NCBI GenBank assembly: GCA_034406555.1
Contig: DASCRM010000008.1
Location: 1-62,042 of the forward strand
Source: SHYR01 sp034406555
Lineage (GTDB): Bacteria > Chloroflexota > Dehalococcoidia > UBA2979
DNA: 62,042 nucleotides
Direction of reading: 5' to 3'
Every line of letters begins with the position of its first letter. Position 1 is the stretch's first letter. Below the pieces are notes generated by a model that was not told where the DNA came from, made no database searches, and worked only from the letters and a program-made list of their open reading frames with translations. The position numbers were made by a program, and so were the translations under genes. Shown in pieces: positions 51,271 to 58,362 of the stretch.

Positions 51271-51601
51271 TCACGCATCGGCGACTTTCGCGTCGGGCTG
51301 ATTGCCCTCCCGCGCGCGGGACCTCCGCCAACCAACGGGGAGGCCCCGCGACGAACCCGCCCGCGGGCCTCGGCTCCGGCGATGCGGATTCGCTCACCCC
51401 GTTCGTTGGTCAGCCGTTCCAGGAACGAGATGACGCAGACGCGCAGTGGAACACTCTGCTCATGTATGCGCCGTGCACAAGCGTCAGATTGGGGTCGCCG
51501 GTTTGCCTGTGCGCGGTTCATGGGACGTATCGACGCCAGTCTCCCCAGGATCGCTGCGACGCAAGCAACAACGCCTGAAGCGCCGAGAAGGAGGAAATCT
51601 A
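51271..51601. other. non-coding or decayed stretch
   Basis: No gene is supported here. On the minus strand a few residues (GNQPDAKVADA) could continue the integrase relic beyond a stop codon; otherwise nothing is recognised. The end of the stretch holds AAGGAGG (51588-51594), a strong ribosome site for the gene at 51602. Confidence 0.5.
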
Positions 51602-52039
51602 ATGGCAGACCAGGAATACATCATCTTGAGCGAACCCGAGGCATCTGCCAGGCTCGGCGTGTTCGCTGCGGCGGGGCTGTCCCGTCCTGACGTCGCCGTT
51701 CAGCTAGAGGAGGCCACACTCAGCCGGCGGGAGCATACGGATCTGCTCAGGAACCGGCGGACTAGGGCGATCGCGCCAGCGATGTCGATGAAGCTCATCG
51801 CCCCTGTCTCGATCAAGGCGGCACCTGCCGCGGCCGGCCACACCTGGGGCGTGGCGGCGGTGCACGCAGACTCATCAGGATTCGACGGCAGCGGAGTCAC
51901 CGACGCCGCTCGGAAGCTCCGCGTCGAGCTGGCAATCGCAATGGACGAGGACGGCGTCACGATCGAGTTGGCCCACGTCCCGGGGCGCCACGCCCGCTGG
52001 TATCAGAGGGCAGAGCTACCGAAGGCAGTCCTGACCTAG
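51602..52039 (+). pseudogene. subtilisin-like (S8) protease N-terminal fragment
   Basis: A 145-residue reading frame with a near-perfect AAGGAGG seven bases before the ATG. The first two thirds resembles the propeptide and start of an S8 protease: EYIILSEPEASARLGVFAAA, VAPVMP-like IAPAMSMKLIAPVS, and TWGVAAVHADSSGFDGSGVT, which normally leads into the catalytic-aspartate strand. At that point the sequence switches to an unrelated tail (DAARKLRVELAIAMDEDGV...) and stops. The catalytic domain is missing, so this is probably a deletion product that may still be translated. Confidence 0.6.
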
Positions 52040-52183
52040 GCGACCACGGGGAGTCCGTTTAGCGAGTCGTTGATCGAGATCGGCGCTCGCGCCTCCCGGG
52101 AGACCCCTCATGCCCGTTCGTGGGCTTGAAATCTGGCAGAGCCACACGAGCCCGGTGGGTCGAAGCGCTCAAGCTCACCATCG

Positions 52184-52479
52184 TTGAACGGCGACGACTG
52201 CATCCTCGCCGGCAGCGGCGGCGACCTGGTCAAGTCGGGCGGCGGAGCCGACGTGATCGTGGGTGGGGCCGGTGCGGACGACCTGCGCGGCGAGGGCGGG
52301 AACGACACGATCTATGGCCGCGACGGCGACGCCCTCAATGGTGGCAGGGGCAACGACATGCTGTTTGGCGACGAAGGCGACGAAGGCGACGACGCGCTCG
52401 ACGGCGACAAAACACCGACACCTGCACCGTGGATGTGGGGATAGACACGTTCACTAAGTGCGAGACCGAAACTCAATAG
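52184..52479 (+). pseudogene. RTX calcium-binding repeat fragment, frameshifted
   Basis: A fragment of about 98 residues made of hemolysin-type nonapeptide repeats: ILAGSGGDLVKSGGGADVIV, GGAGADDLRGEGGNDTIYG, GGRGNDMLFGDEGD. It lacks an N-terminal effector domain and a credible start. A frameshift at the AAAA run 52409-52412 separates the repeats from a typical RTX end (NTDTCTVDVGIDTFTKCE) in the next frame. Secreted calcium-binding proteins carry such C-termini; this is a remnant of one. Confidence 0.65.
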
Positions 52480-52611
52480 CCCTGGGGCCACAACTCCGTG
52501 GTCGGTTCCAGCATCGATGGATCCTGGAGCCCCCTGTTCGACGCCGCGAGGGAAGATGGGCTGTGTCGGTGGGGGACCCAACTCGAAGTCGAAATCAACG
52601 AGAGCCAAGGG

Positions 52612-55600
52612 TCACGAACCGCTCGCGTCCTCGGCCGCGAGCATGATCGGAGGACACTCCTCGTGGAGCGTGATGCGAACCGCCTCGCTGGGGCGCCCCG
52701 CGGCCTCTGCCTCCGCGTACGCAGCGTCGAGGATGCCCGCAGCAGCGGTGTCCAGCGATGCGTCGAGGTCGACGCAGACGTTCGCGGCGAAGACGTGGAT
52801 CCCATCGTGCGTCAGTATGTCGGGAGGGTCTCCGCCCGGCGGGGTGGGCGGCGTGATGGTCAGCGGCGGAGGAGGCGGGACGCTGCCCGGTGGAGGTGCG
52901 GTGTACGTCGCCTGCGCCGGCTGCCAGCCGGACGAGAATCGTGTCCAGATCGTCACGTAGAGCATCGACGAATCCGTTGGTAGCGAGGTCACTCTCACCC
53001 GGTCGGTCAGCCCCTGCGAGATACCGGCCCCGTAGATGTCGTTGTCGAAGGGCCGGGTACCGACGGAGAGCGCGTACTCCAGGGCATCCGTGCTCGCGCC
53101 CGCCCACGTGAACGTGATCGCCGGGCTCGTCAGCTCGAGGCCGGGCGCGGGCGCCGACATCGTGGCGAAGACTCCGGTGAGCGTGAACCGCGCCGGCCAG
53201 CCCTCGAAGCTGGAGTCCAGAACCAGGACGTTCGAGTTGGCCGGCGAGTCCGGAGCGACGAAGCTGGCTGTCGCCCTTCCGTTTCCATCGGCCGTCACGA
53301 ACTGCACACCACCTGCTGTGGCGACCTGCAGGGCCTCGTTCGGTTGAGCGCCGGTGATGGTCACGGCCACCGGCGTCCCCGGTGGGCCAGATGGTGGGCT
53401 CATGTTGATCAGGAGGGTGCCTGCAACCCCCGTCGATGGCGTGACTGGCGTGACGGCCGTCGGCGTCGGCGTTGCGGTTGCCGGCGTCGAGGCGGGGTCG
53501 GGTGAGGCCGTCGGCGAGGGTGAGGGGCTCGGAGTCGCCGTAGTTGTTGGCGTCGCCGTCGATGTGGCTGCGGGGCTGGGTGCCGGCGTCGGTGTCCCGC
53601 TCGCGACGACTGTCGGCAGTGGTGAGGTCAGCGCGCGAGTACCCTCGCCGAACTCGGACTGCAGGTAGTTCACGAGATCCCAGATCTGCTGCTCCGTGAG
53701 CTGCTCGCTCCACGCCGGCATGGCGGTGCCGGGAAGTCCGCCAGAGATGAACGCGAAGATCGATGGATCCGAGTGCAGGGGGATGTGCTGCACGAAGTCC
53801 GCGGGCGGGGGGACGAGCCCTGCGGCAGACGGCCCGTCACCGCGACCATCGGTGCCGTGGCAGGTCGCGCAGTTCGTGGTGAACAGCGGCTCGCCGCGTG
53901 CGATCGAGGTGGGATCACCGGCGTTGGGAGCGGTCTGCGGCGTGACCCCGTGCAGGTGCTGCTGGGCGGAAACCGCGAGCGCGCCAGCGACGAACACAGC
54001 GCCGACCGCGCCCCAGCGGATCGTCTGTCCGCGTGTCGTTTGGCTGCGGCGAATCGAGACGAGCGCTCCGACGCCCCCCATCATCAGCAGCAGCGCCCAG
54101 ACAATGTTGATGTCGAGCTGGGGCGCGGGTGAGCCGAAGATCCCGCTGCCGTCGCCGCCGGCGGCGCCGCCCTGTACCGGCACGCTAAACTGTGTCCGCG
54201 TGTCGTCGAAGCCCTCGCGGCGGACGTCAACGATCACTGCCCATGTCCGTGAGAAACTGGCGAAGACTGCGGAGGCCGTGAAGACCCCGTCGCCCTGCGA
54301 CTCGGTATCCAGCTGGTCGCCGGCCGCGGCCCCGATCGTAGCGTTGAGGTTCAGTCGCACCTGCTCGATACGTCCCGGATCACCCCCGTCTGAACGGTAG
54401 AGGTGTACGCGCAGTTCGTTGATCCCGACCTGCGCAGGCGTGACCTGCAGGTGCAGGTTCAGCTTACCCACCTGCTCGATGCGGTTGAACGGGATGGTGA
54501 CGGCGGTCGCCGTCTGGGCGACATCGCCACCCCTCGCCGTCGGCACCTGCCCGAGCACGGCCACGGCGAACAGCACGACGACTGCGAGCGCCGCCTCGAG
54601 TGGCAACATGCGCCGCAGCCTGCGAGCGGCGTCCGCGGCGCCGCTCGCTCCCTCGGCCCAGCGCGCCAGCAGCCGTCGGTTGAAGAGCGCGACTAGCAAC
54701 ACCGGAAGCAGCAGCACCAGCTTCACGAGCAACCAGCGGCCGTAGCCCGTCCCGGTCACTGCAGCGATCGTGGGCAGCTCACCGATCGCGCGTATCACAC
54801 CGGTTGTGCCCAGCGCGTAGAGCGCAGCAGCCGCGAAGACGGAGTACCTCGCGACGAGGCGAAGCAGACCGTCGTCGGAAGCTCCACCCGGCGGATCGCT
54901 ACGTCGCGCCCGCACGAAGAGCGAGGCGAGCAGCATCAATCCGCCGACCCACACCGCGGCCAGTTCGAGGTGGGCGAAGTCCACGAGGATTGCCCACGCG
55001 CGACCCGGCGCGGCCGCGGCGTGACTGAGCATCGTGACCGTGAGTAACGTGCCGGAAGCGAGCAGCGGGGGCGCGGTCAGCAGGGCAGGGTGACGGCGCG
55101 CGCGACGTGTGCTCAGCCCGAGCAGTATCGCGGTCAGAGCGACCACGGCTCCCGCGCGCCAGAGCCAGAACGTGCCGAAGCGGGACTCGGTGAGCAGCGT
55201 CCGTAGCGAGCCGCCCAGCGCCTCGTGCTGCGCATTGAGTTGGAAGATTGACCCGGCGATCGCCAGCGGCATCGCGGCGAGCGAGAGACGGAGGTACAGC
55301 GCCGACGCCGCCTCTCGGAACGCGCGCTCCTCGCGCCACACGAGCGCCAGCACCAGCGCCCCACCGAGCACCAGCGAGAGGCCGGCGAACGTGAACCAGC
55401 GCCCCACGACCTCCTGCGGAGAGTTGCCCTCGCCGAGGTCGGGTGTGAATGCGGTGCCGGTGGGCACCGTGCCGTCCACGTTCAGGACAGTGAACGTGAA
55501 CGCTCCGCTCCACCCGTGGCCGTCGCGCGTCGAGAGGGTGCGGTAGACGACCGTGTAGATGCCCGGTGCGAGCTCGCGAGGAAATGCGGAGAGGTGCTGG

Positions 55601-55863
55601 CCATCGGCGGGGTCGATGCGCATCCCGTCGAGCCGCAGCGAGCTGCCGTCGCTCGCCAGCAGTTCGAAGCGGCTGAATTCTGCCTCAAGAGGTTCCGAAA
55701 ACCACAGGTCGATTGAGCCGGGCGACGCGAGCAATCCCGACTGGCTGGCGGGCAGCGAGCGTACGAGCACCGCGTGCGCCTCGGCCGGCGTCACGCTCGG
55801 ACCGAGCAGAGTGACCAGCAGCGCAAACGCAGCGAGTGCGCGTACCAACGGACGGAGCGTCAC
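52612..55863 (-). CDS. CopC-CopD-cytochrome c fusion protein
   Basis: A 1083-residue secreted/membrane protein. Domains in order: signal peptide 1-29; CopC domain 30-127 with the probable copper ligands H30 (new N-terminus), D114 and H116 (DGH); CopD membrane domain about 155-440 with some eight hydrophobic segments; an extracytoplasmic beta domain about 455-565; two further membrane segments about 583-604 and 617-633; a cytochrome c domain with CATCH (C665, C668, H669) and axial Met715; a Pro/Ser/Thr-rich linker 745-812; and an unrecognised C-terminal part with C1030 and C1070. The GTG start overlaps the upstream copC stop (GTGA). Confidence 0.85.
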   Translation of the reverse strand: MTLRPLVRALAAFALLVTLLGPSVTPAEAHAVLVRSLPASQSGLLASPGSIDLWFSEPLEAEFSRFELLASDGSSLRLDGMRIDPADGQHLSAFPRELAPGIYTVVYRTLSTRDGHGWSGAFTFTVLNVDGTVPTGTAFTPDLGEGNSPQEVVGRWFTFAGLSLVLGGALVLALVWREERAFREAASALYLRLSLAAMPLAIAGSIFQLNAQHEALGGSLRTLLTESRFGTFWLWRAGAVVALTAILLGLSTRRARRHPALLTAPPLLASGTLLTVTMLSHAAAAPGRAWAILVDFAHLELAAVWVGGLMLLASLFVRARRSDPPGGASDDGLLRLVARYSVFAAAALYALGTTGVIRAIGELPTIAAVTGTGYGRWLLVKLVLLLPVLLVALFNRRLLARWAEGASGAADAARRLRRMLPLEAALAVVVLFAVAVLGQVPTARGGDVAQTATAVTIPFNRIEQVGKLNLHLQVTPAQVGINELRVHLYRSDGGDPGRIEQVRLNLNATIGAAAGDQLDTESQGDGVFTASAVFASFSRTWAVIVDVRREGFDDTRTQFSVPVQGGAAGGDGSGIFGSPAPQLDINIVWALLLMMGGVGALVSIRRSQTTRGQTIRWGAVGAVFVAGALAVSAQQHLHGVTPQTAPNAGDPTSIARGEPLFTTNCATCHGTDGRGDGPSAAGLVPPPADFVQHIPLHSDPSIFAFISGGLPGTAMPAWSEQLTEQQIWDLVNYLQSEFGEGTRALTSPLPTVVASGTPTPAPSPAATSTATPTTTATPSPSPSPTASPDPASTPATATPTPTAVTPVTPSTGVAGTLLINMSPPSGPPGTPVAVTITGAQPNEALQVATAGGVQFVTADGNGRATASFVAPDSPANSNVLVLDSSFEGWPARFTLTGVFATMSAPAPGLELTSPAITFTWAGASTDALEYALSVGTRPFDNDIYGAGISQGLTDRVRVTSLPTDSSMLYVTIWTRFSSGWQPAQATYTAPPPGSVPPPPPLTITPPTPPGGDPPDILTHDGIHVFAANVCVDLDASLDTAAAGILDAAYAEAEAAGRPSEAVRITLHEECPPIMLAAEDASGS

Positions 55864-56477
55864 TTCTGCACCTCGCTGGGTTCGACAGGATCGCGCACAG
55901 CCCGCACGGTCAGCGCGGTGCTCACCGCAACGGCTGCCCCTGCGAGGAGGAGCCACCAGGGGAACGAGGCCTCACCCGCTCCGGCGGGGATCGACGTAGC
56001 CCGTGCCTCGTCGGCGGGACCGGACGCGGCTTCGCCGGCACCGGCTTCCGGCGTCGCGGTCGCGACCGGCGCGGACGGATCCACCGTGAAACGGAACTCG
56101 CCCTCGGCCGTGTCCCCATCGACCGCCGAGAGTGTGTGCCAGGAGACGACGTAATCGCCCGGGCTGAGCCCGGCCTGTAACGCGATGAAGAGGTGGGTGC
56201 GGTCCGCGTTGTCGAGCGTGAAACTACCGTCGTTGACCGGCTCTCCGTTCGGCCCGACGACGCTGAGGGTGTTCTCGCCCTCGCGTTTGAACATCTCCTG
56301 CGTGAACCAGACATCGACTCGCGTCGGCGCACGGACGACTGCGTCCGCCGCGGGCTCGGAGCGATCGTAGTTCGCGTGGGCGGTGACGCGGGAAGGCGCG
56401 ATGCTGACGACGGCGACGGCGACGACGGCGATGCCAAGCACCACCGCCGCCAACCACCGCGCCCTCCGCCGCGTCAT
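55860..56477 (-). CDS. CopC-domain protein with C-terminal membrane anchor
   Basis: A 205-residue exported protein. A signal peptide ends at VTA, leaving H34 as the new N-terminus (HANYDRSEPAAD), like CopC. The second part of the CopC copper site, usually DxH, reads DGD (SAVDGDTAEG), so the classical histidine brace looks incomplete. A Pro/Ala/Glu linker and one membrane segment (WWLLLAGAAVAVSTALTV) follow. It starts GTG-ATG; I take the ATG. It abuts the lipoprotein gene and overlaps the fusion gene downstream. Confidence 0.8.
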   Translation of the reverse strand: MTRRRARWLAAVVLGIAVVAVAVVSIAPSRVTAHANYDRSEPAADAVVRAPTRVDVWFTQEMFKREGENTLSVVGPNGEPVNDGSFTLDNADRTHLFIALQAGLSPGDYVVSWHTLSAVDGDTAEGEFRFTVDPSAPVATATPEAGAGEAASGPADEARATSIPAGAGEASFPWWLLLAGAAVAVSTALTVRAVRDPVEPSEVQK

Positions 56478-56480
56478 CAC

Positions 56481-56951
56481 CTAGTCGTGACCGTCATCGC
56501 CACCACCGTGCTCGCCGGCCGTGAGCCCCGCCTGCTCGGCGAGGAAGGTGAACCCGGCCCCGCTGAGCACGTGGAACGACCCGTGCGCGGGAACCACCGT
56601 CTCGGCGGCGCGTGCGACATCGTCCTCGGCCAGTGCCTTCTCGAAGTGCATCGACTGCTCGAGGAAGTCGGCGACCATCTCGTGCAGCCCCTCCGGCCAG
56701 TCGACGACCGCGACGGCCGTACGCGCATTGCGCAGGCCGCCGAGCCAGGCGGGTTCAATCCCTCCGCCTTCCTGCACCAGCATCTTGTGCATGTGGTGCA
56801 GCTGGGCGCTGCCTAGGATGTCGAGGGCTGCGAGCATCCCTCCGACATCGGCGGTGGCTTCGTGGCTCTCAGCGTCGTCGTCATCACAGGCGACCAGCAG
56901 TATCGCGCTCGTCGCGATCAGTAGCAGGACAATCGAAAGGTAGCGTCTCAT
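56481..56951 (-). CDS. His-rich lipoprotein of the copper operon
   Basis: A 156-residue lipoprotein of unknown family. The signal ends in a lipobox, ILLVAC (cysteine about 22), followed by an acidic CDDDDAESHE stretch. The body is predicted helical with metal-friendly residues: AQLHHMHKMLVQ, SMHFEKALAEDD and VPAHGSFHVL, and a C-terminal HGGGDDGHD. A periplasmic metal-handling role is plausible from context, not shown. GGAG precedes the ATG, and the copC gene follows with no gap. Confidence 0.7.
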   Translation of the reverse strand: MRRYLSIVLLLIATSAILLVACDDDDAESHEATADVGGMLAALDILGSAQLHHMHKMLVQEGGGIEPAWLGGLRNARTAVAVVDWPEGLHEMVADFLEQSMHFEKALAEDDVARAAETVVPAHGSFHVLSGAGFTFLAEQAGLTAGEHGGGDDGHD

Positions 56952-56987
56952 GACATCTCCATCTGCGTAGCTCGGTCGGGAGTCGTG

Positions 56988-57368
56988 TTACGCGGCGCGA
57001 GGCGGAGGCGTCAACGGGGAGAGTTGAAGGCCCGCTGGAGCTCGTTCTTGGACCGGTGGGGTGGCCACTGTGGGCGGATCGAAGCGGCTGATCTCGATAC
57101 CCGCCAGCAGGAGGTCGGCACTCGAGGGCACCGGCTGCTCGGCACAGCCGGCCGCGCCCTCATGACAGTGGTTTGCGTGATTGCCGTCGGACTCACTCGG
57201 CTGATGATGGGGGAGATGGACCGTGACGGCATCGGGCGGGGCGAGCTGTTCCCAGTGCCCGAGATAGGTCAGGGACGGCAGCAGCGCCGCGATCAACACG
57301 AGCACCATCAGCGTTGTGGCGCGGCGCTCGGTTCGTGTCGTGCTCACTGCGGTTGCCGCCAATGTCAT
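56988..57368 (-). CDS. His-rich membrane protein, first gene of copper operon
   Basis: A 126-residue protein with one hydrophobic segment (TLMVLVLIAALLPSLTYLG, about 20-38) and an extracytoplasmic histidine-rich stretch, VHLPHHQPSESDGNHANHCHE, then CAEQPVPSS. No known family is recognised. Histidines and two cysteines suggest metal binding. The ATG at 57368 has no ribosome site; TATACT (57386-57391, minus strand) ends 17 bases upstream, so the leader would be about ten bases. It begins the operon with the lipoprotein, CopC and CopC-CopD-cytochrome genes. Confidence 0.55.
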   Translation of the reverse strand: MTLAATAVSTTRTERRATTLMVLVLIAALLPSLTYLGHWEQLAPPDAVTVHLPHHQPSESDGNHANHCHEGAAGCAEQPVPSSADLLLAGIEISRFDPPTVATPPVQERAPAGLQLSPLTPPPRAA

Positions 57369-57385
57369 CCACTGTGGACGATCGA

Positions 57386-57391
57386 AGTATA
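57386..57391 (-). promoter_or_regulatory. -10 box of the copper operon
   Basis: TATACT on the minus strand matches the TATAAT consensus at five of six positions and lies 17 bases before the first ATG of the copper operon. No good -35 element is seen, so an activator may be needed. Confidence 0.45.
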
Positions 57392-57501
57392 GGACGGCGC
57401 TGTCACTCAGTCGCTGCACGACGGAGCCGCAGATCGCACGCCGCTCGCGTGTAGACTTTCAGCCTTCTCACGCGCGGCACGGATCTCGATCGAAATCTGA
57501 A

Positions 57502-58362
57502 ATGACGCCGTTTCGACGACTGGCGCTGATGTCTACGACACCGATCGCGATCGCGCTCGGTGTCGGCGGGCTCTCGGCCCACACAGGGCGAGCACACGGT
57601 CCGTCGCATGAAGCGCCAACCGGCGCGGCGCACGTCCTCGCTGCACCCCCACCGGGTGGCTTCACCGTCGGAGTGGCGGGGACGACGGACAAGCAGGGAT
57701 TTGTCGATGAGCAGACGTTCCCGGTCTGGATCGTGTGGCGCTTCGATGTTGCCCAGCAGCGCTGGCTCTCATTCAGCCCAAGAGGGGGCGCTCCCGTGGT
57801 CGCTACGATGCGGACGCTGAGCGAGAACGACATCGTCATTGCCTACGCGACGAGCACAGTCACCGGCACAGTGACATATCTCGAGCAGATCCCGCTCTCG
57901 CCGGGCGCCGTGATCGAGGTGAAGCTAGTCGATGTCTCACGGGCAGATGCCCTCGCCATCCTGGTGGCTGAGCAGGTAATCAGTGCTCCGGGACAGGCAG
58001 GGATCGAACCTGCGACCGATGGATTTAAAGTCCAATCTCCGGCTGCTTCCGCGGATGGAATGATGGCGCGTGACCGGCGAACATTGACAGGAACACTTGT
58101 TCTGCTGATAACGTATACGAACGTATGTACGGAGGCAGCATGGGGTTGGAGCAGGCGATCACGGCATTGCGCAAAGACCGATCCACGTCGGACGGCTTCG
58201 TCGCGTGGCGTTCATTCGACGCGCGTGAGGCTCACTACGCAGCGTGGCCGGCGGACATCGATGGTCGAATCGTCGGAGCCCTCGCGAAGCGGGGCATCAA
58301 CCAGCCATACACACACCAGGCACAGGCGATCGAGGGCGCCCTCGATCGCGGCGACCAGGTGA
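57502..58362 (+). CDS. exported protein with 3' end replaced by tRNA-like fragment
   Basis: An exported protein whose recognisable part ends near 57980. The signal peptide is MTPFRRLALMST... to about AHG; then GGFTVGVAGTT and WIVWRFDVAQQRWLSFSP, a Trp-rich module I associate with secreted Chloroflexota proteins. The frame stays open through the tRNA-like fragment (57990-58055), the mrfA promoter and 220 bases of mrfA until 58362, which is not credible as real coding. I conclude its native end was lost. There is no ribosome site before the ATG. Confidence 0.45.
   Translation: MTPFRRLALMSTTPIAIALGVGGLSAHTGRAHGPSHEAPTGAAHVLAAPPPGGFTVGVAGTTDKQGFVDEQTFPVWIVWRFDVAQQRWLSFSPRGGAPVVATMRTLSENDIVIAYATSTVTGTVTYLEQIPLSPGAVIEVKLVDVSRADALAILVAEQVISAPGQAGIEPATDGFKVQSPAASADGMMARDRRTLTGTLVLLITYTNVCTEAAWGWSRRSRHCAKTDPRRTASSRGVHSTRVRLTTQRGRRTSMVESSEPSRSGASTSHTHTRHRRSRAPSIAATR
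57990..58055 (-). tRNA. tRNA-like fragment, anticodon-position UUA, no acceptor stem
   Basis: On the minus strand a canonical T arm (GCAGG-TTCGATC-CCTGC, 57997-58013), five-base variable region and anticodon arm (loop CTTTAAA, 58024-58030) are present, with a possible 4-bp D arm (58038-58055). The triplet at positions 34-36 is TTA, which would read the stop codon UAA. The 3' strand CTGTCCC (57990-57996) has no 5' partner and no CCA follows. The anticodon stem has one T-T mismatch. This is most likely a 3' tRNA remnant, as left at an attachment site. Confidence 0.5.
58084..58112 (+). promoter_or_regulatory. mrfAB promoter with embedded SOS (LexA) box
   Basis: A perfect -35 TTGACA (58084-58089) and a -10 GATAAC (58107-58112) are 17 bases apart. 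Between them lies GAACACTTGTTC (58091-58102), a full match to the Gram-positive-type LexA core GAACnnnnGTTC. The position would let LexA block RNA polymerase directly. Confidence 0.75.

Noticed and set aside
52369..52395. tandem repeat or CRISPR-like array (gacgaaggc units)
   Set aside because: It is only two to three nine-base units and is explained by the Asp/Gly-rich RTX coding sequence; no CRISPR array or cas gene was seen anywhere.
52595..53713. 372-codon frame overlapping the cytochrome fusion
   Set aside because: It is an out-of-frame reading of the linker and C-terminal part; it has no motif, whereas the main frame has CATCH and CopC/CopD domains.
57990..58055. pyrrolysine tRNA
   Set aside because: The anticodon loop resembles tRNA-Pyl superficially, but the T loop is canonical TTCGATC, the triplet is TTA not CTA, the acceptor stem is missing, and no pyl genes are present.
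50875..58055. an intact integrated element bounded by the integrase and the tRNA-like fragment
   Set aside because: The integrase is a remnant, no second attachment repeat was found in the window, and the interval contains an ordinary copper operon.
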